Part shown: one piece after another, positions 22,525 to 31,848 of the stretch
How the letters are laid out: every line of letters starts with the position of its first letter
How positions within the stretch are numbered: position 1 is the first letter of the stretch
Assembly: GCA_022747635.1 (NCBI GenBank)
Contig: JAKTNV010000023.1
Location: 6,667,848 to 6,731,847 of the forward strand
Source: Hetaerina americana
Taxonomy: Eukaryota > Arthropoda > Insecta > Odonata > Calopterygidae
Direction: 5' to 3'
Length of the DNA: 64,000 nucleotides
Translations under genes and position numbers: made by a program
The notes under the pieces: generated by a model
Told to the model about the DNA's origin: nothing
Databases searched by the model: none
The model's input: the letters and a program-made list of their open reading frames with translations, nothing else

Positions 22525-23562
22525 TATACGTGTGTTCATTTTATAGACCCCCAGATTCTAACACAGATGTCCTACACAAGCTCGACGAACAAATATCCAC
22601 TATCAGCAGCAGACAAAGCAACAGTATTACTATAATCGCTGGTGACACAAATCTACCGTCAATTGACTGGGAAAACTACTGCGTGGGAAAATCTGCCAAA
22701 TACAGAGATTCATGCCAAGAACTCCTTCATATATTCACAAAACACTCCTTAGAACAAATAGTTAAATCACCAACACGGGGCCAAAGCATACTAGACATCT
22801 TTGCGACTTCTATGCCCGAAATCATTACTAACATTGAGATAATAGACGGAATCAGTGACCATAAGGCTATTCTTGTGGAGTTAAAAACTAAGTTCGTCAA
22901 AATAAACAAAGAAAAGCGTAAAATATACCTATACAACAAGGCAAATTTTAACGGACTAAGAGAATATTTAAAGATAAAATTACCGGAATACAAGACAAAA
23001 ACACTGACAACAAATACAGAGAACACTTGGAATTATTTCTTAAATATTTTACGCGAAGGAATAAAGACGTACATCCCGTCCAAACTCAAATGCGACAGTA
23101 AGGAACCTAGATGGTACAACGGGGAAGTCAGATCGGCATTAAGAAGGCAAAGAAAGCTACAGTCAAATTTCAAAAAGAGTTTAAAAAGTGACGATATAAG
23201 TTTTGTGAATACAACCAAACAGCTACTAAAAGAATGTCGTAGTAAGACGAAAAGTATTATGCGCACAGCACTACACTCTTTTAAATCTAAAATGCTAAGC
23301 GAATATCTTGAGGAAAATCCAAAGTCATTCTGGTCCTATGTTAGGGAAATACAGGGTAAACGTCCCACTGTTCACTCTTTGAAGACGGAAAATGGAGAAA
23401 TCATTACAGATAGCGTGAAAAAGGCAAATATTTTAAACCATTTTTTCCAGAGCGTCTACAACAAAAACACAAACGCACCAAACGATCCTCCACACCCACC
23501 CGGGGAACACATGAGCGATCTTACACTGACCAAGCAGGGAATAGTACATCTGCTCCGTAGTA
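22525..23562 (+). pseudogene. CR1-A ORF2, block 2: end of endonuclease and connector
   Basis: Continues block 1 in frame: CSFYRPPDSNTDVLHKLDEQ, then IAGDTNLPSIDW (the usual GDFN is GDTN here), then GISDHKAILVEL with the catalytic SDH. It continues through the long basic connector (EPRWYNGEVRSALRRQRKLQ, ENPKSFWSYVREIQG) and stops at CR1-B copy ii just before the RT KAPGP motif. The D-x-N change could affect nicking. Confidence 0.85.
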
Positions 23563-24178
23563 CTCAAGGACTCCTTCTTCCCACGGACAATACGGGATAG
23601 CAACTGTAGGATTATAGATAGCAAAAATTCCACTTGCCACCCTCAGCGTCTAAAAAATAAATAGTTGTATTTAAATGCATGCTCTTCCACTAACCTTATG
23701 TGTTTTGCTATAATAACCCATTCTTTCCGAATGACTTCATTCATGTTCTGTTCATCTGTTTTTAAGTTTCCCTTTCAATCCCTCGTCCCTCTCCGCGGGG
23801 GCAAATTCCTGCTACCTGCAACGTTGGGTCCCATTCCCTGCCATTTAGAGACTCTTTGGGGGTAGAGTGTTTCGTGGTGCATTTTCATGTGGTAGTGATG
23901 TTTCAATTTCTTGCTTGTTGTGTCCTGGGTTGCGTGTTTTAGGATGGCTTTCGTGCTGTATCCTGGGGTGCAGTTTTTTGTTGTTTGGCGGTGTATGTGT
24001 TTGCATGAGTATTGGATGGAGGGAGTTTTGCATGAGTGTGTGCGCTGCTGGGGTGTAATTTTCCGTGTTGTTTTTTGCATGTGGTATTTTTCGTTTTTAC
24101 GGTTGGTGACCTAACACCCCCCGCCACACGCCCTTGCGGCGGCTTGCGGGGTATTATGTAGATGTAGATGTAGATGTA
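23563..24178 (+). mobile_element. CR1-B copy ii, short 3' fragment inserted in CR1-A ORF2
   Basis: About 616 bp. It begins in the last 30 codons of CR1-B ORF2 (CTCAAGGACTCCTTC), passes the stop and 3' UTR, and ends in the hairpin and (GTAGAT)n. It is visibly more diverged from copies i and iii than they are from each other (several substitutions and small indels in the UTR), so it is an older or different subfamily insertion. Target duplication is at most a few bases (TA/GTA) and cannot be separated from the tail. Removing it rejoins CR1-A codons LRS|IKAHKAPGP. Confidence 0.85.
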
Positions 24179-25347
24179 TCAAAGCACACAAGGCACCTGG
24201 TCCGGAAGAAATACCTGCTGGAATATTAAAGGAATTAGCTGACGACATTGCCCCATTTTTACATATTGTTTTTCTAAAATCGATAGAAGAAGGCTCAGTG
24301 CCTCGCGACTGGAAGCTAGCCCATATAACTCCCATCTATAAAGGCGGCGATAGGGATAAACCAACCAATTACCGACCCATTTCTTTAACATCGATCTCTT
24401 GTAAAATATTGGAACACTTTATTGTCACTAACATTATGAGATTTCTTGATAGTAGGAAAATACTAATCCACAACCAGCACGGATTTAGGAAAAGCAGATC
24501 TTGCGAAACACAACTTGGTCTCTTCATTCACGATATACTTAGATCGGGAGAAAACAACACCCAAGTCGATGCAGTATTCCTGGATTTCAAAAAAGCCTTC
24601 GACAAAGTCCCACACAATAAATTGTTACACAAACTTAAATACTATGGGATCAATGAGAAAATAATTAATTGGATTAGGGACTTCTTGTCAAACCGCAAAC
24701 AAATAGTAGTCATAGATGGGTTGTGCTCAACGGAGAGAGATGTTACTTCGGGCGTCCCCCAGGGAAGTGTATTAGGGCCTCTTCTGTTCTTAATATACAT
24801 AAATGACTTAAGCACACACGTTAGTAGCAATCTAAGGTTATTTGCTGACGACACGGTGATATACAGGGAAATAAGGAGCCAACTAGATCGCGAGCTACTC
24901 TCTAGAGACTTAGACAATATCTCGGGATGGTGCAATAAATGGGGATTAACACTTAATATAGATAAATGTGCAGTTTTGAAATTTTGGAATAAAGGAAGCG
25001 AGGAACAGGATATAAACTACAAAATAGAGGGTTCAGTATTGACTACGGCAAATCAAGTTAAATATTTGGGGGTTGTTCTAACACCACGCCTTTCATGGGG
25101 AGCACATATCAGGACAATATGCGGATCAGCTTTAAAGAAACTTGGCTTCATAAAACGGGTGGTGGGGAAATGTAATGAAAAAGTTAAAGAGAGGTGTTAT
25201 TTTGCTCTAGTTAGACCTCATTTGGAATATGCCGCAAGTATTTGGGATCCGTGGGAGAAAATTTGGCAAAAAGAATTAGATAAAGTCCAGAGAAAATCCG
25301 CTAGATTTGTTAAAAATTGTTATGATAAAAACACAAGTGTGACAGGT
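24179..25347 (+). pseudogene. CR1-A ORF2, block 3: reverse transcriptase
   Basis: HKAPGPEEIPAGILKEL opens the RT domain. It is followed by TNYRPISLTSISCKILEH, NQHGFRKSRSCETQ, VDAVFLDFKKAFDKVPHN (first catalytic Asp), SGVPQGSVLGPLLFLIYIND, LFADDTVIYRE (catalytic DD) and a CR1-type thumb to NTSVTG. All RT motifs are intact. The apparent 665-codon frame that continues past 25347 is an artefact: it fuses this block to ORF1 of CR1-B copy iii. Confidence 0.9.
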
Positions 25348-26295
25348 CTGGAGAGAATGGTGCGGGAGCTTCGATCGGTGATCGCTGGCCGGAGGACTCC
25401 CCTCAGGAGAGATGGTGCTCGGGGTGGGAATACGAAAACCCGCCACGCCCATATGGGTGCACGGATTCGTCCGAATGCTACACGTGGCTGGGCGATTAGA
25501 GACCTACCCCGTGTCCCATCTCCCAACGAGGGAGTGTCTCACGTCCGTAGGTCAGACGATTGGAGGGTTGTCTCTCGGGGCAAGGGGAAGGTAACGCTGC
25601 GGCGTGGATTGGACTCTGCGGAGGCAGATACCATCCCCGTCTCCAACAGGTACCAGGTGTTGTCGGATGACAGCACCACCGTACCTGCAGCCCCTACCCC
25701 TACTCCGAGGGCACTGCCTAGGGTAAGACGTCAGGGAACGGGAAGGGAGGGAATTGTAGTAATAGGTAGCTCGAATGTCCGTCGTGTAATGGTCCCATTG
25801 AGGGAGAGGGCGCGCCGCGTAGGCGCCGATCAACGGGTGACCGCCTGGTGTATACCAGGCGGAGGAGTCCCTCAGGTGACGAAGGCGATCGAGGCGGCGG
25901 TCAAAGGCACGAAGTGCTCTAGGCTGCAGGTCGTGGCCCATGTGGGCACCAACGACGTCACGGACCGTGGATCCGAGGAGGTCCTCCGTTCCCTTAGGGA
26001 ACTGAGCTCCGAGGTGAAGCGCGTCCAGGGCGTCGAGGGGGTTCGGCTGGGACTAACGGTCTGCAGCATCGTTCCGAGGGAGGATCGCGGGTCTCTGGTT
26101 TGGAGCCGAGTGGAAGGCATAAACCAGAGACTATCGAGATTCTGCTCGGACATAGGAGCCTCCTTCGTCGACCTCAGACCAACCCTCCGATCTTGCAGGA
26201 CTCCCCTTAACCGATCTGGGGTCCATTACACGGCGGAAGCGGCGAGTAAGGTAGCGGATAGGATACTCGACCACTGTAGGCCTTTTTTAGGATAG
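25348..26295 (+). pseudogene. CR1-B ORF1, 5'-truncated, SGNH/GDSL esterase-like
   Basis: Lacks its start codon and first roughly 26 residues through 5' truncation; the remaining 315 codons are open. It has the same order as the CR1-A ORF1: helical MVRELRS segment, basic linker, then VVIGSSNVRR, PGGGVPQ, AHVGTND and RSGVHYTA. The acidic residue before the last His is again Ser. It ends CRPFLG-stop at 26295, and the last codons are the slippery stretch discussed separately. DNA is almost identical to CR1-A from 25348 to about 25730 and diverges sharply afterwards. Confidence 0.85.
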
Positions 26296-29255
26296 AGAGC
26301 AGGTCACTTAGTGGGTCAATAACATCTGGGGATAGCGCGTATAATATTATTAATAAAAATATAAAAGTCATTGACAACACTGGCAATGATTTAGAAAGAC
26401 ATGTGACACGCACTTCCCCACAAAGGCGTCCTAAATTACAGTCAGACACTAATAAGGACGTTATTCAACATCAAAATAATTTAACTATACTTGTTATAAA
26501 TTGCAGAAGCCTCAAGAACAAATCAGCGGATCTAGAACACATAATCCAAACTCATTCCGCTGATATAGTATTAGGCACAGAGAGTTGGCTGTGCAATGAT
26601 ATTAATGACCAAGAAATTTTCCCAATAGATTTCAAAGTTTACCGACACGATAGAGATACAAGACCCGGAGGAGGGGTTTTCGTGGCAGTTAAAAGTCATT
26701 TTGAAAGCAGGCAAGTTTCATTTGAAAATAATAACATAGAAAGTGTTTGGTGCACCTTACTACGGACCAATCAACCCAACATAAATTTATGCTCTTTCTA
26801 CAGACCTCCAGACTCAGATTTGAAAACACTTCACACCCTCAACGATCAAATTCACAAGTTTACACGTAAATATAATAACAGCATAAACATAATTGGTGGC
26901 GACTTTAACCTCCCTGGTATAGATTGGGACAGCAATATCGTTAAATCTGGGACCCGCGATCGCGAATCTTGCAATTCCATGATAAAATTGGTTCAAAGAA
27001 ACTCCCTCCATCAAGCAGTACGCATGCCCACCCGTGGAAAAAACATATTGGATCTATTTCTTACAAACACGCCGGAACGTATTATTAGTGTATCAACTGA
27101 TGAGGGCTTGAGTGACCATAAAGCAATTAATGTCCATTTGGACATAGCAATAAAAAAGATTGTTAAACCAAAAAGAAAAATTTATAATTACCATAAAGCA
27201 GACTTTGAATCTTTTGCCAATCAATTAAACTCTTCACTACCCGAGTTCAAAACCCGCTTAAGTCATGCCAACGTGGAAGAAACTTGGACAGAATTTGTCA
27301 ATATCATGCAAAAAGGAATCGTAGATTTCATACCTATAAAATACGTTAAAGCAAATCGCGACCCCAGGTGGTACAATAAAGACGTTAGAAAAGCCCTTCG
27401 AAAGCAGAGAATGCTACACTCTAGGGTAAAGAGGGCAGGCGTGAACACATCATCTCCTGAGAATACACAATTATGGGACACATATAGATCCTCTAAAATT
27501 GAAACCAAAAAACAATTACGTAGCGCCTTACTGGAATTTAAACGCAAAGTACTTTGCGAGCACTTGGACACTGACCCCAAAGCTTTCTGGTCATATGTTA
27601 GGGAAGTAAATGGGAGTAAACAAACCGTGGCTTGCTTAAGGGATTGTAGCAATGTAATTCATACAGACAGCGAGGTTAAAGCTAACATCTTAAATTCATT
27701 CTTCCAAAGCGTTTTCTCGAATGATGTTGCCACCGCATATCTCCAAGAAACAATACATACTCCACCCATGGAAAAAATAACAGTGGACCAACAAGGAATT
27801 CTAAAATTACTTAATGAGATTAAACCCAACAAATCCCCGGGTCCCGAAAATATACCAGCTAGGGTGATAAAACATTTAGCTCCAAACATTGCCCCGTACC
27901 TTGAATTTATATTTAACAAATCCCTCACAGAGTGCAAAGTACCTAAGATTTGGAAAACCGCGCAAATAACGCCTATTTTTAAAAGTGGTGACAGGGAGGA
28001 TCCCAGTAATTACAGACCTATATCTCTCACTTCTATCTGTTGTAAAATATTAGAGCACATAATTGTCAGTTCAATAATGAGACACCTTGACAACATTAAC
28101 TTTTTAAGTGACAATCAACACGGATTCAGGAAAACCCGCTCCTGCGAAACCCAATTAGGATTATTTACACATGATTTACTTGTATCTGGTGAGAGAGGTA
28201 GGCAAGTGGATGCCATCTTCTTAGATTTTCAAAAGGCATTTGATAAGGTCCCACATGGTAAACTCATTCATAAATTAAAGGTCGCGGGTATAAACAAGGG
28301 CGCTATAAGTTGGGTTAAAGATTTTCTTTCAGAGCGGGAACAGAGGGTAGTCCTTGATGGCGCTAGTTCCGACAGCGTTCGAGTCACGTCGGGGGTACCT
28401 CAGGGAAGTGTGATCGGGCCGTTACTTTTCTTGATTTTTGTTAACGATTTGAACCGCGAAGTGAAAAGTAACATTAGGATGTTTGCGGATGACACGGTGA
28501 TCTATCGGGAGATATCTGGGGATGAGGATCGTTTTATTCTAGCGCAGGATTTAGATTGCATTACTAAATGGTGTTCTAACTGGGGATTGACTCTAAATTA
28601 TAATAAATGTTCAGTGGTAAATTTCTTTAAAAGATCAACGGGATTTGCTTACAAATTAGCTGGAGGTGACCTAGCAGTAGTTGATACGGTAAAATACCTA
28701 GGTGTCACATTCACTAAAGACTTAACTTGGGGGACTCACATACGTAAAGTCTGCGGTCAAGCAAATAAAAAATTGGGATTCATTAGACGCATTGTCGGCA
28801 AAAGTGACTCAAAGGTCAAGGAACGTTGTTACCACGCTCTTGTAAGGCCTCATTTAGAATACGCATGCAGCGTGTGGGACCCGAGTGAAAAAGGTCTCAT
28901 TCGGGAAATTGAGAAGGTTCAACGCCGGGCAGCCCGTTTTGTAAAAAATTCCTACGATAAAACGCAAAGCGTTACCGAAATGCTCATGGATTTGGGGTGG
29001 GAATCATTAGAAGAGAGACGATTCAATGCAAGACTGAAATTATTAAATAAATTCAGATCCGCATGTTTCAGCACCGAGGTCTCGCAGATTATTCGTACTC
29101 CTACATACATTGGTCGCTTGGATCATGCATATAAAATTCGGGAAATAGATGCCAGGACTAGCCGACTCAAGGACTCCTTCTTCCCACGGACAATACGGGA
29201 TAGCAACTGTAGGATTGTAGATAGTAAAAATTCCACTTGCACCCTCAGTGTCTAA
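26280..29255 (+). CDS. CR1-B ORF2: APE endonuclease plus reverse transcriptase
   Basis: The open frame runs 26280-29255; a GTG at 26403 gives 950 residues, but no in-frame ATG precedes the endonuclease, so the true start is unknown (frameshift from ORF1 or non-AUG start). Counting from 26403: the APE domain has Glu60 (GTESW), Asp157/Asn159 (GGDFNLP) and SDH at 227-229. The RT domain has SPGPENIPA (468-476), LDFQKAFD with Asp598, SGVPQGSVIGP (653-663) and FADD with Asp686/687. A CR1-type C-terminus ends near KNSTCTLSV. All catalytic residues are present and there is no internal stop, so the protein could be active if translated. Confidence 0.9.
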   Translation, partial: AFFRIESRSLSGSITSGDSAYNIINKNIKVIDNTGNDLERHVTRTSPQRRPKLQSDTNKDVIQHQNNLTILVINCRSLKNKSADLEHIIQTHSADIVLGTESWLCNDINDQEIFPIDFKVYRHDRDTRPGGGVFVAVKSHFESRQVSFENNNIESVWCTLLRTNQPNINLCSFYRPPDSDLKTLHTLNDQIHKFTRKYNNSINIIGGDFNLPGIDWDSNIVKSGTRDRESCNSMIKLVQRNSLHQAVRMPTRGKNILDLFLTNTPERIISVSTDEGLSDHKAINVHLDIAIKKIVKPKRKIYNYHKADFESFANQLNSSLPEFKTRLSHANVEETWTEFVNIMQKGIVDFIPIKYVKANRDPRWYNKDVRKALRKQRMLHSRVKRAGVNTSSPENTQLWDTYRSSKIETKKQLRSALLEFKRKVLCEHLDTDPKAFWSYVREVNGSKQTVACLRDCSNVIHTDSEVKANILNSFFQSVFSNDVATAYLQETIHTPPMEKITVDQQGILKLLNEIKPNKSPGPENIPARVIKHLAPNIAPYLEFIFNKSLTECKVPKIWKTAQITPIFKSGDREDPSNYRPISLTSICCKILEHIIVSSIMRHLDNINFLSDNQHGFRKTRSCETQLGLFTHDLLVSGERGRQVDAIFLDFQKAFDKVPHGKLIHKLKVAGINKGAISWVKDFLSEREQRVVLDGASSDSVRVTSGVPQGSVIGPLLFLIFVNDLNREVKSNIRMFADDTVIYREISGDEDRFILAQDLDCITKWCSNWGLTLNYNKCSVVNFFKRSTGFAYKLAGGDLAVVDTVKYLGVTFTKDLTWGTHIRKVCGQANKKLGFIRRIVGKSDSKVKERCYHALVRPHLEYACSVWDPSEKGLIREIEKVQRRAARFVKNSYDKTQSVTEMLMDLGWESLEERRFNARLKLLNKFRSACFSTEVSQIIRTPTYIGRLDHAYKIREIDARTSRLKDSFFPRTIRDSNCRIVDSKNSTCTLSV
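26283..26289 (+). promoter_or_regulatory. Candidate -1 ribosomal frameshift heptamer U UUU UUA
   Basis: In the ORF1 phase the sequence reads CCU UUU UUA GGA UAG, so U UUU UUA is in the exact X XXY YYZ register two codons before the ORF1 stop. A -1 slip continues into the ORF2 frame (AGG AUA GAG...). The ORF2 frame has a stop at 26277-26279, so the overlap is only 26280-26295 and the heptamer fills it. No stem-loop or pseudoknot downstream was established. Confidence 0.5.
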
Positions 29256-29780
29256 AAAATAATTAGTTCTACTTAAATGCATGCTCCTCCACTAACCTTA
29301 TGTGTTTTGTTATAATAACCCATTCTTTCCGCATGATATCATTCGTGTTCTGTTCATCTGTTTTTAAGTTTCCCTTTCAGTCCCTCTTCCCTCCCGGCGG
29401 GGGGAAATTCCTGCTACCTGCAACGTTGGGTCGAATTCCCTTCCTTTTACTGTCTCTTTGGGGGGTTGAGTGTTTTGTGGTGCATTTTCATGTGGTAGTG
29501 ATGTTTCACATTCTTGCTTGTTGTGTCCTGGCTTGCGTGTTTTAGGATGGCTTTCGTGCTGTATCCTGGGGTGCAGTTTTTTGTTGTTTTGCGGTGTATG
29601 TGTTTGCATGAGTATTGGATGGAGGGAGTTTTGCATGAGTGTGTGCGCTGCTGGGGTGTAATTTTCCGTGTTGTTTTTTGCATGTGGTATTTTTCGTTTT
29701 TACGGTTGGTGACCTAACACCCCCCGCCACACGCCCTTGCGGCGGCTTGCGGGGTATTATGTAGATGTAGATGTAGATGT
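29256..29780 (+). repeat. CR1-B 3' UTR and terminal tail
   Basis: T/G-rich 3' UTR followed by a conserved end: GACCTAACACCCCCCGCC, a GC-rich inverted repeat (CCCCGC ... GCGGGG) and (GTAGAT)n. Identical to 21996-22518. A 3' hairpin followed by a short repeat, instead of poly(A), is the known CR1-type signal for reverse transcriptase priming. Confidence 0.85.
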
Positions 29781-30032
29781 CTCTTAGGGGATTTAGGCTG
29801 GGAACCACTTGAAGTGCGGAGAGAACAAGCGAGGCTTAGACTTTTAGAAAGGTTCAGAACAAACGAGTTTAAATATGACACTGAAGGAATTATAATGGCC
29901 CCACACTACTTAGGTAGATCAGACCACAAAGATAAACTAAGGGAGATAGATTCCAAGACAGATAGGTACAAATACTCATTCTTTCCCCGAACAATCAGTA
30001 ATCATAATAGCAAGAAACCGAAGTCACTTTAG
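29781..30032 (+). pseudogene. CR1-A ORF2, block 4: C-terminus
   Basis: Resumes exactly where block 3 stopped: LLGDLGWEPLEVRREQARLR, then YLGRSDHKDKLREID and SFFPRTISNHNSKKPKSL-stop. With blocks 1 to 3 the sum is 3054 nt, a multiple of three. Confidence 0.85.
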
Positions 30033-30335
30033 AAATATTAAAAACTTTGAATTTACAAGTCGGAACAAAATTAAACACTATAGAGATGTTAGGTATACTT
30101 TCAGGTGCATGTGTATGTTAGTTGGTAGTTTGAGTGTTTGCATGTGTGTGGGGTGTAAGTGTTCATGCATGAATGTATGCCATGTTTTTTTTTTTATATA
30201 TGATTTTGTCGTTATTGCATGCGATTTTTTTTTTTATTATTTTTCTTTTCTAAATTATGGGTGGTGTCCTAGCACCCCCCGCCACACGCCCTTGCGGCGG
30301 CTTGCGGGGTATTGAGTAGATGTAGATGTAGATGT
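30033..30335 (+). repeat. CR1-A 3' UTR and terminal tail
   Basis: T/G-rich UTR different from that of CR1-B, but ending in the same GC-rich hairpin (about 30273-30312) and (GTAGAT)n. It matches the minus-strand fragment at 14876-15160. Confidence 0.85.
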
Positions 30336-31030
30336 CTGCGACACGAGACTCAAGGTTCGGTGTTCCTCACATTTCTCGGTACTCGTCTTCTTTGGTATCG
30401 CGTTGATCCTTTGAAAGGCTTCAGTAAGTCTTCCGTCTTCGTAGTTTTCTATGATTATTCATTACAGATTGTCTTTGGCTTTGTTTCAGAGTGACTTGAT
30501 GATGTATGTCTCCGTCGATTTTGTCTTCCCTAGGAGCTTTCTTCTTCTTAGCGTCTTTTACTGCTCTATCAAAATCGCTCCTCAGTATGCATGGGCCCTG
30601 GTTTCCGTCATCCGTTTCACTCTCGTCCTTCATCAGGATTTCTTTCAGTGACAGAGTTCATCGATCTTCTTTTAGAGTGCTTCCTTCTATTGCCAATATC
30701 TTCACCTTCTATCAGTGAATCCCCATTTAAATCCCTCATGTGGCTACTTTCCATTTTCCTTTCTCCGAAATGTTTCTTCATCAGTTTGTATGCCGTGTTG
30801 ATATTTCCCTTCTTCATATATTCGTTGATTTCTTCGCTGCAGCCTTCTATCAAAACCTCCCTATCATTTTTGCATTCTAGGTTGAATTGGTTCTTAAAGA
30901 GGGAGTGGAGCCTTTCCTCGTCATTAATCCTGGCGCTCTTGTATTTCCTGCGTTCCTCTATTAGTCCCTTATCTCCATCGTGATCCATGGTTTCTTCATG
31001 TCGGCTCTCTTTCCCTCGAGACAAACATCC
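30336..31030 (-). pseudogene. RTE-X block 1: linker and start of RT
   Basis: The minus strand shows the basic linker (KKPWITMEIRDLIEERRKYK, about 30990-30930) and a long charged spacer. It then gives SDFDRAVKDAKKKKAP (about 30577-30530), the K(A/S)PG motif that opens the RT domain in RTEs, and a frame-shifted 'AFQRINAIPKK' segment. The block stops abruptly at the CR1-A 3' tail. Several frame changes show it is inactive. Confidence 0.75.
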
Positions 31031-31039
31031 AAATAAGTG

Positions 31040-31684
31040 AAGAATCTCAATCTGTATTGGTAATTTTTATCATTAATGTTATCGGTATTCTACTTTTTAA
31101 GGTATGTTTTGGATGGACACCAGCTACCAAATAATTGCCTTGTTTCTCCTTACAAAACACAACCCTACATCCCCCTCTACAACAAAGTCCCTCTCCATAT
31201 CGGTATCCTTCCTTCCTCCCTTCATTCCGTCCAACATCCCTATCCAATTCCTGCCATCCTCCTCATTTTCCTCATTTACCCCTCTATCACAGCCTCCAAC
31301 ATCCCACCGCCAATCAAAATGCTTTTCTTCCTATTTTCCAGCCACATTTGGATTTCTCCCCACAACCCCCTCTCCTTTCTCATCGTGCCTTGCACCTCCT
31401 CATTTGATTTTCTCTCGGTCCACTTCACCCACTCCGTCCGTCTCCACACCCACATTCCTAAAGCCTCCAATCTACGCCTATCATCCTTCTTCGATAACCA
31501 GATTTCCGCGCCGTACATAACTACGATGCATATTTAAGTTTTAATGACCCTTCGCTTAACATCCTTACTCAATATCCCCATCATCAACTCCCTCCTCCTT
31601 GTGAAAGCTTCTTTGCACAATGAAATTCTTCTCCTTATGTCCCTACTACCCTTACCGGGTTGATACAAAGCACTTCCCAGATAA
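31040..31684 (-). pseudogene. RTE-Y: C-terminal part and 3' tail of a second RTE copy
   Basis: On the minus strand: YLGSALYQPGKGSRDIRRRI and ISLCKEAFTRRRELM (31684-31600), SKDVKRRVIKT, then YGAEIWLSKKDDRRRLEALG and MWVWRRTEWVKWTERKSNEE (31515-31400), the standard RTE C-terminal order (YGCESW, RLEAFEMW, RIKWTD). Two frame changes and stops make it inactive. The end near 31045 is AAT/GAT-rich. It is a different copy from RTE-X, because its C-terminus sits upstream of the RTE-X linker. Confidence 0.7.
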
Positions 31685-31848
31685 ATTCCAAATAAACTGC
31701 GGGAAATGCCGAAACTGTAACTTGTAACGGATTCAATGTGCATTTCAAAGCAACAATTTCAGAGTGTAAAAATCATTCGCCTTGTGTGGGATTCGAACCC
31801 GAATCCCTCAATTTCCGGTCGAGTGCTTTGGCCAGTTAAGCTATAGTT
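31685..31848 (-). repeat. tRNA-derived SINE, copy 1
   Basis: On the minus strand a tRNA-like head (about 31846-31782) carries an A box (TAGCTTAACTGG) and a B box (GGGTTCGAATCCC). A body (GGCGAATGATTTTTACACTC...) and a tail ending near TTTGGAATTT follow. It sits immediately 5' of the RTE-Y YLGS box. The same head and body recur at 37312-38095. The head folds only partly as a tRNA and is embedded in repeat, so it is not a tRNA gene. Confidence 0.7.

Larger units (their letters stand above)
25348..29780 (+). mobile_element. CR1-B copy iii, nearly full length, inserted in CR1-A ORF2
   Basis: 4.43 kb, missing only the 5' UTR and about 26 codons of ORF1. ORF1 and ORF2 are otherwise open, and the 3' end carries the hairpin and (GTAGAT)n. 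GTCT on both sides (25346-25349 and 29779-29782) is a possible 4-bp target duplication. Removing the element rejoins CR1-A codons ...SVTG|LLGDLG. It matches copy i at about 99.8% in the shared part, implying recent activity of this family. Confidence 0.9.
18591..30335 (+). mobile_element. CR1-A: CR1-type non-LTR retrotransposon carrying three nested insertions
   Basis: The host element runs from a 5' UTR (18591) through ORF1 (esterase-like) and ORF2 (endonuclease plus RT, in four blocks) to a 3' UTR ending in the GC hairpin and (GTAGAT)n at 30335. It lies within RTE-X. Subtracting three CR1-B copies (20664-22518, 23563-24178, 25348-29780) leaves about 4.84 kb, a normal CR1 length. At every junction the ORF2 codons continue without a shift: about 1018 codons from the ORF1 stop region to the ORF2 stop. 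Both ORFs appear undamaged other than by the insertions, so the element was probably competent when it was hit. No long target duplication was found at its ends. Confidence 0.85.
15551..31030 (-). mobile_element. RTE-X: RTE-type LINE split by nested insertions
   Basis: One minus-strand RTE copy can be followed in three blocks: linker and start of RT (31030-30336), RT and C-terminus (18590-17576), and the extreme C-terminus with tail (15796-15551). The first break is filled by the CR1-A complex. On one side the RTE reads 'EHRTLSLVS' and on the other 'VTSKILT', which together form the usual RT motif. The second break is filled by a Penelope-like element flanked by a 13-bp duplication. Removing both leaves about 1.95 kb of colinear RTE. 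The 5' endonuclease part is absent (truncated near 31030). The 3' end near 15551 reads as ATGGTGATGATGG on the minus strand, fitting the short trinucleotide-like tails of RTEs. Confidence 0.8.

Noticed and set aside
24298..26295. A single 665-residue protein combining RT and esterase domains
   Set aside because: It is an in-frame fusion created by insertion of CR1-B copy iii; the two halves belong to ORF2 of CR1-A and ORF1 of CR1-B.
26317..26345. AAT-rich stretch near the CR1-B ORF2 start as a frameshift pseudoknot
   Set aside because: No convincing stem could be drawn by eye, so no structural stimulator is claimed.
31780..31848. tRNA gene on the minus strand
   Set aside because: A and B boxes are present, but the cloverleaf is incomplete and the head continues into a SINE body that recurs at 37.3-38.1 kb.
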